Shown piece by piece: positions 17,601-26,516 of a stretch of DNA of 64,000 nucleotides. How positions within the stretch are numbered: the stretch's first letter is position 1; every line of letters begins with the position of its first letter. The stretch is from Thermopolyspora flexuosa (GTDB lineage: Bacteria > Actinomycetota > Actinomycetes > Streptosporangiales > Streptosporangiaceae). The notes under the pieces are model-generated. The model did not search any database, was not told where the DNA came from, and saw only the letters and a list, made by a program, of their open reading frames with translations. The stretch is taken from positions 1,798,001-1,862,000 of the forward strand of contig NZ_VFPQ01000001.1 in NCBI RefSeq assembly GCF_006716785.1, read 5' to 3'. Both the position numbers and the translations under genes were made by a program.

Positions 17601-18638
17601 ATGGCCTGGTTCCTGCTCGCGTGCGCGATTCTCACGGAGATCGCGGCCACCACCGCGCTGAAATACACGAACGGGCTCAACATCTTCACGCACACGTTTC
17701 TCACCATCATGGTGGTGGTGCTGTACATCACCTCGTACGTGTGCATGGCCCAGGCGTTGAAGCTCCAGCTCGAGGTCTCCATCGCCTACGCCCTGTGGTC
17801 CGGAATCGGCACCGCGGCGATCGCCGTGATCGGCGCCATATTCTTCCGTGAGTCCGTGCACCCGGTGAAGATCGGCGGCATCGCCCTGATCATCGTGGGC
17901 GTGGCGATGCTCAACCTCGTGCCCGACGCCACCCACGGCACGGCCGCGGCCGACCAGACCGGCGCGGTCCGTCCCGCCACGAACGTGGCCCTCGCCCAGG
18001 CCCTCACCGGCCTGACCGTCACCGTGGGCCGCCACCGCGCCTTCATCGGCTCGGCGTACCGCACGGGCCCGGTCCGCCCGGACGGCGACGGGTACGGCCG
18101 GCACGGCCGCCACGCCAGGACCGCCTGGGGCGGGCACGCCACGGCCCGGACCGCGGGCCTCGGCGACCAGGCAACGACCGGCGTCACCGGACGGCACCTG
18201 CTCCGGCCGCGGGTACTCGCGCTCCCGGCCCCGCCGCCCGACGACCACGCGCTCCCCGTTCGGAACGTTCCAAACCATCCCGAGCCCACCCCCGTGGGCC
18301 GGCACCGGGCCTTGGCCCCGGCCGCGCACGGCCACGACCTCCACGGGCTGGTGGTGGGCGCGGGGTACGAGACGGCGCACCTGGCCGAGGCCGCCGCCCT
18401 CCCCGCCCCCGCGCCGGTGTACTCGCCGCCCGCCGCGCGCGCCGCCGACCCGGTGCCGCACCGCCGTACCGGCGCCGCCTCCGGCCACGACGACGAGGTC
18501 GTGGTCGAGCCCGCCGCCGTCCAGCCGCCCGCCGCCCCGCTCGCCGCGCTGCCGCCGCGCCGCCGTGACCCCATCAAGGGCGTCACCCTCCTGCACCCCT
18601 ATCCCGACCGCCCCGCGGTCCGAACCCGTTCCGCCTAG
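17601..18638 (+). CDS. Small multidrug resistance (SMR) transporter with a 235-residue C-terminal extension
   Basis: Residues 1-108 are a complete four-helix SMR protein of the EmrE/QacE/SugE class. The proton/substrate-coupling glutamate is Glu13 (ILTEIAATTALKYT), AYALWSGIGTA near residue 61 is the typical helix 3 motif, and KIGGIALIIVGVAMLNL is helix 4. SMR proteins work as antiparallel dimers that export cations or guanidinium. Family members normally end near residue 110. Here 235 more residues follow, rich in Ala, Pro, His and Arg with RTGPVRPDGDGYGRHGRHA and no membrane segment, ending KGVTLLHPYPDRPAV. The tail should be cytoplasmic or external depending on topology, which is dual in this family, so the extension may force one orientation. 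Codon use in the tail stays GC-rich. Confidence 0.8.
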   Translation: MAWFLLACAILTEIAATTALKYTNGLNIFTHTFLTIMVVVLYITSYVCMAQALKLQLEVSIAYALWSGIGTAAIAVIGAIFFRESVHPVKIGGIALIIVGVAMLNLVPDATHGTAAADQTGAVRPATNVALAQALTGLTVTVGRHRAFIGSAYRTGPVRPDGDGYGRHGRHARTAWGGHATARTAGLGDQATTGVTGRHLLRPRVLALPAPPPDDHALPVRNVPNHPEPTPVGRHRALAPAAHGHDLHGLVVGAGYETAHLAEAAALPAPAPVYSPPAARAADPVPHRRTGAASGHDDEVVVEPAAVQPPAAPLAALPPRRRDPIKGVTLLHPYPDRPAVRTRSA

Positions 18639-18840
18639 CCAGGCACGACCGGCCCACACCGTTCGGCTTGAGCGGAAATTTCGGAATTCGACCCCCTGGG
18701 CCCGTACGACGTCGTCGACGGGTCCCGTTGTTTTCCCGCGAATTGTCTTCCGGTAATGCCATCATGGGGCCGGGCAAAGAATCGGGAAGGTTTCCCTCTG
18801 GCCATCGGCTGGTTCCGGCGGGCACGAAGGCGGGAGTGAA

Positions 18841-20187
18841 ATGGGAAAATCGCCCAAGCCGTACAGGGTCGTCAAAGTCGACGACTTTCCGGCGTACGTG
18901 ATCGGGTTCGCGCTCCGGTGGTGGCGCAGCGATCTTCGCGGCCTCACCCTGCAGGCGGTCTCCGAGGCCCTCCACCGCGACTTCTCCCAGATCGCCAGGT
19001 GGGAGCGGGCCGAGTGCCGCCTGCCGGACGGCGTGATCAACGAGTTCGACAAGCTGTACGGAGCAAATGGCCTCCTTGTCAATCTTGCCGACGCCCTCTC
19101 TGATTTGCGGCGATACGGGAGTACCGTGAAGGTGCAGCCCATCCAACGACGCGAGGACCAGGACATGGAACGCCGCCTGCTCATGCAGCTCATTCCGCTC
19201 CTCGGCATCCAATCGGCCATCAACCCCGAGGTCCTCAATCGCGTTTTCGACGCAGCCGATAAGGCCGCCGGCGTGAATTCCCGCGATCCGGACGAATGGG
19301 CATGGACCGCGTACGAGCGGTGGCACTACTACACGACCAACCCGCCCGGTGCGGCCGTGCCCCTGCTCGCCAACGACCTCCTCCAGGTGACCGGCCAGAT
19401 CGAGAAAACCGAGTCGCCCGGGGTACGCGACGGCCTTAGCCGTGCGGCCGCGCAGCTCGCCATGCTGATGGCAAGGGATCTCGCCGACATCGGCCAGGTC
19501 GGAGTCTCGGTACGGGCATTCGCCACCGCCCGCCGCTTCGCCGACGCCTCCACCGACCGACCCCTCGCCGCCTGGGTCCGGGCCAACGAAGCCTGCCACT
19601 CTTTCTGGCTCGGGCGCCCCATCACGGTCATCGAACGCCTCGCTGCGGAAGCCGAACAGATCGCCGATGGCAAGACCTCGCCCGGCCTCATGGACGCGTA
19701 CAGCGTCCGAGCGCTGGTCGGAGCGCTACGCGGCGACAAGGCCGTGACCCACGACGCCGTGGCCAAGATGATCGATGTCTGGGATCGTCGTCCCTACAAG
19801 GGTAACGCCGCGTCCGGCCCGGCGACCTGGACATGGGCACGCGGACCGCTCGGCACCCGCGGCTACGCCCTCGCCCTTCTCGGCGACCCCACGGCCGCCC
19901 GCGAACTCGACACCGCCCACGAGTACCTAACCCGCATAGGCCATGAGGGCGGTGCCAGGTCACTCCGCCTCATGCAAGCACTCCACATGGTCAAGAACCG
20001 CGACCCCGAAGGCCTGGCACTCGCGGTCGAGATCGGCGAGGAAACCTCCTTCAGCGCCCAACGCCGCCTGATCGCCAAGCAGATCCTCGAGGCGCTTCCG
20101 CGGGACCCCAAGGTGTCCGACCAAGCCCACCGCCTCCGCGAACTCATCGACCAGTCCAGTCGGCCCATCTTGCCATCGGTCCGATGA
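18841..20187 (+). CDS. XRE-type regulator with TPR-like C-terminal region
   Basis: The 448-residue product has an N-terminal helix-turn-helix (LRGLTLQAVSEALHRDFSQI, then ARWERAECRLPD, residues about 35-65). About 350 helical residues follow, with repeats resembling tetratricopeptides (GVSVRAFATARRFADASTDR; GYALALLGDPTAARELDTAH; AVEIGEETSFSAQRRLIAKQ). Such regulators are abundant in actinobacteria near secondary-metabolism or conflict genes, and the helical part often senses a peptide or partner. A GGGAG ribosome site precedes the ATG. GC content drops here relative to the left flank, and the neighbouring conflict system shares this composition, so the gene may belong to the same imported segment. 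Confidence 0.75.
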   Translation: MGKSPKPYRVVKVDDFPAYVIGFALRWWRSDLRGLTLQAVSEALHRDFSQIARWERAECRLPDGVINEFDKLYGANGLLVNLADALSDLRRYGSTVKVQPIQRREDQDMERRLLMQLIPLLGIQSAINPEVLNRVFDAADKAAGVNSRDPDEWAWTAYERWHYYTTNPPGAAVPLLANDLLQVTGQIEKTESPGVRDGLSRAAAQLAMLMARDLADIGQVGVSVRAFATARRFADASTDRPLAAWVRANEACHSFWLGRPITVIERLAAEAEQIADGKTSPGLMDAYSVRALVGALRGDKAVTHDAVAKMIDVWDRRPYKGNAASGPATWTWARGPLGTRGYALALLGDPTAARELDTAHEYLTRIGHEGGARSLRLMQALHMVKNRDPEGLALAVEIGEETSFSAQRRLIAKQILEALPRDPKVSDQAHRLRELIDQSSRPILPSVR

Positions 20188-20504
20188 GCGGGGCCTCCCG
20201 TAGGACACACATCCGACCAGAGAGCATCACGCGTGGTCACCCCGGCATACGCCCACTCGCGAGCTGGTTAGAGTCCAACCACCGATCACTCGGGCGGTCC
20301 TTTCAGATCCGTAATGCCGCCGGAATGCGCCTTTTCAGATCTCCTCGCCCTGCACGAATGATGGACGTTCGCAACTTAAGGCGAGATCGGCGTGTGTTAC
20401 ATGAGTGGCCTCAGATGCGTTTGAAGGCTTGATTAAGCTTAGCCCACGGTCGAGAGGATGCCGGTTACAAAGCGGGCGGGTCGATGGAGCCAAGCCACGC
20501 GATG
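20188..20504. other. 317-bp convergent spacer, no supported gene
   Basis: A frame begins with ATG overlapping the XRE stop codon (ATGA at 20184) and runs to 20432, but its codons include TTA, AGA, ATA and many AT-ending third positions, so I do not accept it as a gene. The spacer separates the rightward XRE gene from the end of the leftward trypsin-NTPase gene. No clear terminator stem is seen. Confidence 0.4.
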
Positions 20505-23114
20505 CTATATGCCTTCGCGACCAGTTGACGACTCACCCGTCATCCATTCGGGAGGTTCGGTAGATGTGGCCTCCCGCCATGCGTCCGCGGTCTCTAAAGG
20601 ATGATCTCTGTAGGCCTCTTTGAGCAGAATTATGGCTGCCAGAACCAAACGCTCCAGGTTTCCTTCAATGGCGATTGCGAGTCCTTGCGCAATTAGTCTC
20701 ACAGCGTCTGCCGAGGGCACAGGTCTGATCAGCATTCGGCTGTGCACGATGTAGCTCATAGCTAGGTCGGGGAGGTAGGCGTCGGGGTTGGCTGCGGCGA
20801 GCTGTTCGCGTATTTCTACTGCGCGTTGGATGGCGGCCAGGCCTTCCTCGCGTCGGCCCAGCTCGCCCAGCCGGTTGGACAGGTTGTTCAGTGAGCCGGC
20901 GAGGTCGGGGAGGTAGGCGTCGGGGTTGGCTGCGGCGAGCTGTTCGCGTATTCCTACTGCGCGTTGGATGGCGGCCAGGCCTTCCTCGCGTCGGCCCAGC
21001 TCGCCCAGCCGGTTGGACAGGTTGTTCAGCGAGCGGGCGAGGTCGGGCAAGTAGACATCGGAATCTAGGTGGGTCAACCGCTCATAAGCTGTGGTGATCT
21101 GTTGCAGGAGAGTGGCTGCAAAGTGCGCGAGTGCCTGAGTTTGATGCGGCACTGCATTCGCGATCACCTTCAGCTGATCAATGGGAAGGTGGTTGCCTTC
21201 GATCAGTTGGGTCAAGGCGGTCACCAAAGGCGCGGGGTGGTCGCTTTGGGTGGCGACACCGATTGCAGGCAGCGCCAATCCCGGTATTTCGGCCAGCAGG
21301 TCCACCAAGATTGGGGCAAGGCCTGCATGGGTCGCCGACGCCCGTGCCAGTACGGTGAGCGCTTGACGGTCCTGGTCAGGCGATGTCGCAGCCAGCAGGC
21401 CGGTCAGCAAGTCCGGTCGCTCGGTGACAACGCGACTGACGAGGTGTTCGGCCAGCCGATCAGGCTGCAAGGAACCCCAGTACGGACCGCTCGAGGCGGA
21501 TGTCCTCAGGCGGGGATCGGAGAAGGTCGGGGGATACAGGTCTCGCAGCCACCGTGCGACGCGCAGCTGCATGTCCTCGCTTTGGTCACGAAGACCCGGC
21601 ACGCGCGCGAACAGGCCGCAGGCGTCCCGTTCGTCGGCAGCGCTGCACAACGCGGCTACTGCGACAGCGCGTTCCAAGGTCACATCGGACAGGTCGACCC
21701 GATACTCGGCCGCGGTCTCCTTCCAGTACCGGGATTCATGAAAAAGGAGGATTTCCTCAACCGGATCGTCTGCTCTCGGGTCCTCTCCCAGCAGGCCGAC
21801 CAGTGCGGTCATCTGCAAAGTCAGTGCCGCGCCCGGACCTGCGAACCGGCCTGTGCGAAGATCGGGCTCGGGCACGTCTGTGACAGGGACATGCGACCGG
21901 CCGATTCGCTCGAGAGCACCGGCGAGGTCGGTGAGCGCATCGTGAAACGCGGCTCTGCGCCCCTCAAGGGTGTCCTCTAATGGAGGCAACTCCTCAACCG
22001 TTGCCCCGCGTAGGGTCTGCTTCAGCGCGAGGCTTCGGTCGCTGAGTAAGCGCCTCCACCAATCGCCTGCGCTGCGCGCCAACAACAACACCCGCACCGG
22101 TGTGGTCGTGCTGCGTTCCAGCGTGGCTGTAACCACATCCCGCACGGTTTCGGGGCGAGTCTCGGCGTAGTCGATCACGATAAGTATCGGCCGGGTGATC
22201 GCGCGTAAGGGGTCAGGGCTCGTGCTCTCCTCCCACCAATGGGTCACCCAGTCGTGCTCATGATCGGCTTGTATCCGTCGGCAAAGTTCCCGGGCGAGCC
22301 GGGTCTTTCCTTGGCCACCCGGACCGGTCAGTAGCCTCACAGAGGTACCCGATCCCTCGCACCAGGCGGCCAGACGGGTGAGTTCCTGGGTACGGGAGCG
22401 AAATCGGACCGCTTCCACATCCGCCCGTAGCAGGGACGCCGGCGAGGCGGGCTGGACGACGCGGCGCTCTCCGCCCAATTCCACTGCCTCCGCTACCGCG
22501 TCCGATCCGACCAGGTCGCGGAAGGCGGGATCGGCCAGCAGGCGGGTCACCGGCTCGGCGATCAGACGGCGTGACTCGAACGCCGGAGGGTCTTCCACGA
22601 CGACGCCGACAAGCAGCGGTCCGCAGAACAGGGCCGCCCCGGACATGCCCACCCACATGCCGTGCCTAGGGGCGCCGCGGGCGACGTGGACATACAGACG
22701 CGCGCTCAGCAGGCCCGTCCCCGGATTGATCTCCCCTCTTAGGTGCTCGGTATCGCGCAGCCCTCCGGCTTGTTCCATCGCCAGGGGAAACCCGACCGCC
22801 TCGCAGGCAACCCCAGGCATGGCGGTGACGAGCTGCCCCCACCGCACCCGCTCGCACCTAGGGCCATCGGAATCGGTGACGCGGAGCAAAGCCGCATCCA
22901 CCCCATCCGACCCAGCCCACGCCAGCTCACAGGCGAAAGGCCTGCCGTCGGCGAGAAGCCGTACGGTCAGGTCCTCGAAGGGCGTGCCGCCGCTGTCCGC
23001 CACGACATGCCGAGCGGTCAGTACCAGATTCGGCGCGATCAAATACCCCGAACCGAACGACCATGCGCCAGTCGAGGAACGCCCGCAGACATCGACGACT
23101 CGAGCCCAATCCAT
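20505..23114 (-). CDS. Trypsin-like protease fused to a STAND-type NTPase and TPR repeats (conflict-system effector)
   Basis: The product has 869 residues. Residues 1-200 are a trypsin-fold serine protease with an intact triad: His36 (LTARHVV), Asp73 (DGVDAALLRV) and Ser158 (VGMSGAAL). Residues about 240-520 are a P-loop NTPase with Walker A TGPGGQGKT (263-271) and Walker B ILIVIDYAE (Asp315). A helical stretch follows, then TPR-like repeats near 665-785, of which two 46-residue units are almost identical, and a final helical segment. No signal peptide is seen, so it acts in the cytoplasm. In known STAND proteins the repeats sense an invader, the NTPase oligomerises and the effector domain is activated; here the likely outcome is proteolysis of host or phage protein. 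It lies 45 bp after a Trypco2 gene, a known partner. Confidence 0.8.
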   Translation of the reverse strand: MDWARVVDVCGRSSTGAWSFGSGYLIAPNLVLTARHVVADSGGTPFEDLTVRLLADGRPFACELAWAGSDGVDAALLRVTDSDGPRCERVRWGQLVTAMPGVACEAVGFPLAMEQAGGLRDTEHLRGEINPGTGLLSARLYVHVARGAPRHGMWVGMSGAALFCGPLLVGVVVEDPPAFESRRLIAEPVTRLLADPAFRDLVGSDAVAEAVELGGERRVVQPASPASLLRADVEAVRFRSRTQELTRLAAWCEGSGTSVRLLTGPGGQGKTRLARELCRRIQADHEHDWVTHWWEESTSPDPLRAITRPILIVIDYAETRPETVRDVVTATLERSTTTPVRVLLLARSAGDWWRRLLSDRSLALKQTLRGATVEELPPLEDTLEGRRAAFHDALTDLAGALERIGRSHVPVTDVPEPDLRTGRFAGPGAALTLQMTALVGLLGEDPRADDPVEEILLFHESRYWKETAAEYRVDLSDVTLERAVAVAALCSAADERDACGLFARVPGLRDQSEDMQLRVARWLRDLYPPTFSDPRLRTSASSGPYWGSLQPDRLAEHLVSRVVTERPDLLTGLLAATSPDQDRQALTVLARASATHAGLAPILVDLLAEIPGLALPAIGVATQSDHPAPLVTALTQLIEGNHLPIDQLKVIANAVPHQTQALAHFAATLLQQITTAYERLTHLDSDVYLPDLARSLNNLSNRLGELGRREEGLAAIQRAVGIREQLAAANPDAYLPDLAGSLNNLSNRLGELGRREEGLAAIQRAVEIREQLAAANPDAYLPDLAMSYIVHSRMLIRPVPSADAVRLIAQGLAIAIEGNLERLVLAAIILLKEAYRDHPLETADAWREATSTEPPEWMTGESSTGREGI
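20765..21040 (-). repeat. Two near-identical 138-bp TPR-coding units
   Basis: The unit at 20765-20902 and the one at 20903-21040 differ at only about three bases. Each encodes 46 residues containing LGELGRREEGLAAIQRAV and IREQLAAANPDAYLPDLA. Such DNA identity shows very recent duplication or gene conversion, and copy number may vary between strains. High-identity repeats are typical of sensing arms in diversifying NTPase conflict systems. Confidence 0.85.
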
Positions 23115-23159
23115 TTTGGCCGGCCCCGCTTGGTTATCCCTGTCCGTTATCCCTGTGCG

Positions 23160-23504
23160 CTAGCGGCCCTGCGATGGCAGGCTGGGACGCGGCGGAGGAC
23201 CATCGACTTGGTCACTCACGCGTACAGTGCGTCCGGTTTTCACGTCCACCGGGTTCAGCACGACCGTCAGTCGATGGGGCGTCCCCCGGGAAAGCGTCCC
23301 GGAGCCGCCGGCCTCCACCACCCAGACCTTCACTCCCGCCTTGGCCTCGGTGTCCCGTCGAAGCTCCACGTCGAACTCCAGCTCCACCGGTCCGACGTCG
23401 AACCGCAGTCGCTCGCCTTCACCGGCCTCCATGGCCTTCGCCAGCTCCTCGCGGACACCCTTGATCGCTTCGGCCAGCCCGACCCACGACCCTTCAGCCG
23501 CCAT
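23160..23504 (-). CDS. Trypco2 (trypsin-co-occurring domain 2) protein
   Basis: This 114-residue protein has the Trypco2 layout: VGLAEAIKGVREELAKAM, a helix at residues 8-26, then GERLRFDVGPVELEFDVEL and a second beta hairpin GVKVWVVEAGGSG, ending with HRLTVVLNPV. The family was named for occurring next to trypsin-like domains in bacterial NTPase conflict systems. It is thought to be a regulatory or adaptor module for the protease protein. The gene lies just upstream of the trypsin-NTPase gene on the same strand, with 45 bp between, so the two form an operon and the association holds here. Confidence 0.8.
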   Translation of the reverse strand: MAAEGSWVGLAEAIKGVREELAKAMEAGEGERLRFDVGPVELEFDVELRRDTEAKAGVKVWVVEAGGSGTLSRGTPHRLTVVLNPVDVKTGRTVRVSDQVDGPPPRPSLPSQGR

Positions 23505-23542
23505 TCAGGACTTCCTTTGGTTCGCCTTCTTCGACTTGGAGG

Positions 23543-23779
23543 TCACGTTACCAATGGCAAGTATCCGGTATCAGGAGCGTAAGGCAATGGCCGTGTCTCC
23601 TGTAAAAGAGAGGAGAGTGCGTTGCTGATTTGGATTATTAGAAGTGCAAAAAGGATAAAAGCGCCGTAATCGGGATCAGATGGGTTGAAGTTGGTGAAGT
23701 GGCGCTTCTCGAGATCGGCACGTCGCATGCTCGCTCTGGCCAGTGGGTCACGGTCCATGGCGATCCAAACGTCCTGCAT
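23543..23779 (-). CDS. Possible 78-residue orphan or remnant with one membrane segment
   Basis: An AT-richer frame from an ATG at 23779 encodes MQDVWIAMDRDPLARASMRR, then HFTNFNPSDPDYGAFILFAL and LIIQISNALSSLLQE. The second part is a plausible transmembrane helix. No ribosome site precedes the ATG, and the frame continues open upstream into the MFS gene on the other reading frame. It may be the 3-prime end of a gene broken by a rearrangement at the border of the conflict island. The composition differs from the GC-rich MFS gene beside it. Confidence 0.3.
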   Translation of the reverse strand: MQDVWIAMDRDPLARASMRRADLEKRHFTNFNPSDPDYGAFILFALLIIQISNALSSLLQETRPLPYAPDTGYLPLVT

Positions 23780-23793
23780 CGAATCGATGATGC

Positions 23794-25731
23794 CTAGATG
23801 GCCGCGCCCGGCGTGCGGTCGTCCTCGGCCGGCGCGTTCGCCTTGCGTGGCCAGACAGCGGGTGGCTCGGCGGCGCCGGGGTGGGCTGGCGATGCGTCCG
23901 GCGGGGTGGCGGGCGGTACGGCGAGGCGGTCGATGGCCTGGAGGAAGCCCGCGGCGGCGGTACGCAGGTCGCCTTCGGCGCGTTTGCGGCTTCTCGCCCT
24001 CCGGTGACGCCCGGAGCCGGAGCGGCGAGTACGGGAACGGGAGACCGCCGGGATGGGGGCGGTCGGTGCGGAGGACGGCGGGGGAGGCGGGTGATGGGGG
24101 CCGCTGATGCGCAGGATGACGGTCGGGGCCTCGGCGACGGCGGGGGACTGCACAGGCAGCGGGCCGGTGTCCTGGTACGAGTCCGGGGGTGCCGGGTCGT
24201 AGTCGCCCGGGACGGGGGCGGCGAGCGGCATCGCCGGTACGGCGCGCGGAGGCACGGGAGGCGGCAGGAGGGCCGGGGCCTCCGCTGCACGGGGGAGCTC
24301 GCGCGGGGACTCGGCGACGGCGGCGGGGCGGAGCAGCAGCGAGGCGAGCGCGGCGAATCCGGCCGCGACCATGCAGCCGCCGAACACGACGAGGTGGCCG
24401 GAGACGCCCTCGCCGGCCAGGGGCGGGAGTACGGCCGCGCCGGTCGCGGCCACGCCGACGGCGCCGCCGATCAGTCCGGCGGCGGTGACGCCCGCGACCG
24501 CGGCGGCGGGGTCGGCCGCCGGGGCGAGCCGTACCGCGGCCACCGCGACGCCGGTGGACATCGCGCCGAGGCCCGCGCCGAGCAGCAGGCTCGCGGGCAA
24601 CCACGCGGTCAGCAGGCGGGGTTCCGGCTGGAGCACCGCGGTGGCCGCCCAGCCGCACGCGGCGGCGGCGCCGAGGGCGCCCGGATAGATCACCGCACGC
24701 GGGCCGTACCGGACGCCGGGGCGGCCCGCCGCCAGCGCGGCGACGAGCGCGCCGCCCGACAGCGACGCCATGGCGAGGGCGGCGGACGCCAAGCCCTGGC
24801 CCCAGACGCGGGTGAACAGCAGCGGGGCGGCGACCAGCGGGGCCGCGGCGGCCGGGCCGAGCAGCACGGCGACCGCGACGGCGGCGCGGAACGCGGGCGT
24901 GCGCCGTCCCGGGCCGCGGGCGAGCCGGGCCGCGACGACGAGCAGCATGAGCAGCCCGGCACCGAACAGGGCGAGGGAGGCGGCGGACCAGCCGCGCCGC
25001 TGCACGTCGGCGATCACCCCGGTGGCCGCCACGCCGCACGCCAGGGCCGCGAGGCCCGCGACCGGGTCGAGCCTGCGCCGCCGCCGCGCGGTCCGCCCGT
25101 CCGGGACCGCCCGCCGTGCCGCCGCATCGCCCCGCCACACGGCGAGCGCGAGGCACGCCAGCACCAGGCCGAGGGCCGCGCTCGGCAGGAACGGTCCAGG
25201 CAGCCCGTGCAGCCCGGCGAGGCGGGCACCGGCCGCGTGCGCGGCGGCGGCGCCGAGCCAGGCGGCCACCGGCCAGGCCACGGCGACCCCGGCCGGGGTG
25301 CGTACGGCGGAGGCGAGCAGGCCGAGCGCCGAGGCGGCGGCGATACCCGCGCCCACGCCCTGCACGGCCCGGGCGGCCAGCAGGGTCGGCAGGGAGGGCG
25401 CGAACGCGGCGGCGGTGGCCGCGGCGGCGAACAGGGCGAGGCCGGTCGCGAGCGTGCCCCGGCCGCCGCGCACCCCGGCCGACCCGGCGAGGGTGGCGAG
25501 CACGGCCGCGAACGGCACGGCGTACGCGGTGACGAGCCAGACCGGGTTCGCCCCGGCGAGGCCGGGCGCGGCGAAGGCCGGGGGAGGGGCGGGCAGCAGC
25601 AGCGTGCCCGCGACCGCGTCCGCGGTGGCGACGCCGATCGCCCCGGCGCACACCGCGGCCCGCGCCCACGCCCCGCGCCCCCGGGCCGCCGGTGCGGCCT
25701 CCGGCGGGGGCCCGGCGGGGGAGACCGTCAC
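23794..25731 (-). CDS. MFS transporter with a cytoplasmic Pro-rich tail
   Basis: The GTG at 25731 overlaps the stop codon of the upstream gene as GTGA, so I prefer it over the longer start at 25794. The product of 645 residues has about 14 hydrophobic segments, for example LVTAYAVPFAAVLATLAGSA and RAVQGVGAGIAAASALGLL, the drug-exporter motif C-like region. This fits a DHA2-like proton antiporter. The last 180 residues are a hydrophilic Pro/Ala/Arg tail with SRSRTRRSGSGRHRRARSRK, presumably cytoplasmic. Substrate is unknown. Translational coupling to the upstream unknown gene suggests they work together. Confidence 0.7.
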   Translation of the reverse strand: MTVSPAGPPPEAAPAARGRGAWARAAVCAGAIGVATADAVAGTLLLPAPPPAFAAPGLAGANPVWLVTAYAVPFAAVLATLAGSAGVRGGRGTLATGLALFAAAATAAAFAPSLPTLLAARAVQGVGAGIAAASALGLLASAVRTPAGVAVAWPVAAWLGAAAAHAAGARLAGLHGLPGPFLPSAALGLVLACLALAVWRGDAAARRAVPDGRTARRRRRLDPVAGLAALACGVAATGVIADVQRRGWSAASLALFGAGLLMLLVVAARLARGPGRRTPAFRAAVAVAVLLGPAAAAPLVAAPLLFTRVWGQGLASAALAMASLSGGALVAALAAGRPGVRYGPRAVIYPGALGAAAACGWAATAVLQPEPRLLTAWLPASLLLGAGLGAMSTGVAVAAVRLAPAADPAAAVAGVTAAGLIGGAVGVAATGAAVLPPLAGEGVSGHLVVFGGCMVAAGFAALASLLLRPAAVAESPRELPRAAEAPALLPPPVPPRAVPAMPLAAPVPGDYDPAPPDSYQDTGPLPVQSPAVAEAPTVILRISGPHHPPPPPSSAPTAPIPAVSRSRTRRSGSGRHRRARSRKRAEGDLRTAAAGFLQAIDRLAVPPATPPDASPAHPGAAEPPAVWPRKANAPAEDDRTPGAAI

Positions 25732-26516
25732 GGCCGGGCGCGCCGGGACCGCCCGGCGCCGCGGCCGGTGGAACCGCGCGGGGCCTCGCGCCACCCGCTG
25801 AACCCGGGGTCATGGTCGGCGGCCGGGCCGCCCGCGGCGAGGCCGGCCGGGCGCGGCGGGGCCGGGCGATCGTCGAGCTCGGGGGCCAGGTGCGGGCGGA
25901 GCGCCTCCTGGATGGCCACGTGGCGGGCGGTCTCGCTCGACATGTGGGCGGTGCGGCGGCACTTCCAGAACACCTCGACCGCGGTGCGGGCGGCGGCGAG
26001 GTGCTGGTCGCACAGGTGGCGGACCTCGGCCTCCAGGCGGCGGATGTGGTCGAGCTGGGCGGCGATCGCGGGGTCGTGGGTGGAACGGTCGAGGTCGCCG
26101 ACGTCCTCCAGGCGGGCGGGCCAGCGCAGCTCCCGGGCCACCTCGTTGCGCGCGGCCTCGAGCACGTCCTCGAGGGTGGTGGGATGCCCGGCCTCCAGGT
26201 GGCGTTCGGCGCAGGCGATCGCCACGTGCACGGTGTGCTGGCGCTCGTGCCGCAGCATGCCGCAGGCGAGCAGCAGGGTGCGCAGCCGGTAGGCGAGGTT
26301 CTCCCGGCTCCAGCCCATCACGGTGAGCGTGTGCTCGCGGCCCTCGATGACCTTCCAGCCGAGCAGGGTCAGCTCGCGCCGCGCCTGCTGCTGGGCGAGC
26401 CGCTGGTCCATGTGCAGCCGTGGGTGGCCGCCGACCATGTCGAGGCGGACCGCGCCCCCGTCGCCGGCCAGCCGCTCACAGATGCGCTGGATCACTTGGA
26501 CTCTGCTGTCGGTCAT
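25728..26516 (-). CDS. Unknown helical protein coupled to an MFS transporter
   Basis: The ATG at 26516 lies 6-10 bases after GGGAGGGACGAG and gives 262 residues; an upstream ATG at 26618 lacks a ribosome site. The N-terminal third (QVIQRICERLAGDG, RLAQQQARRELTLLGWKVIE) looks like a helical or winged-helix module. The middle is helical, with AIACAERHLEAGHPTTLEDV and LRRLEAEVRHLCDQHLAAA-like text, and the last 60 residues are Pro/Arg-rich. No catalytic motif or family is recognised. The gene ends in a GTGA overlap with the MFS gene, so a regulatory or accessory role for that transporter is possible. Confidence 0.65.
   Translation of the reverse strand: MTDSRVQVIQRICERLAGDGGAVRLDMVGGHPRLHMDQRLAQQQARRELTLLGWKVIEGREHTLTVMGWSRENLAYRLRTLLLACGMLRHERQHTVHVAIACAERHLEAGHPTTLEDVLEAARNEVARELRWPARLEDVGDLDRSTHDPAIAAQLDHIRRLEAEVRHLCDQHLAAARTAVEVFWKCRRTAHMSSETARHVAIQEALRPHLAPELDDRPAPPRPAGLAAGGPAADHDPGFSGWREAPRGSTGRGAGRSRRARP

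Noticed and set aside
20255-20300. tRNA-like text (gagctggttagag)
   Set aside because: Only a D-arm-like phrase is present; no anticodon arm or T-arm with acceptor pairing could be found.
20184-20432. 82-codon frame starting with ATGA at the XRE stop codon
   Set aside because: It has TTA, ATA and AGA codons and AT-ending third positions unlike any neighbour, so coupled translation is not supported.
24000-26292. Long plus-strand frames opposite the MFS gene
   Set aside because: These are mirror frames produced by strong third-position GC bias.
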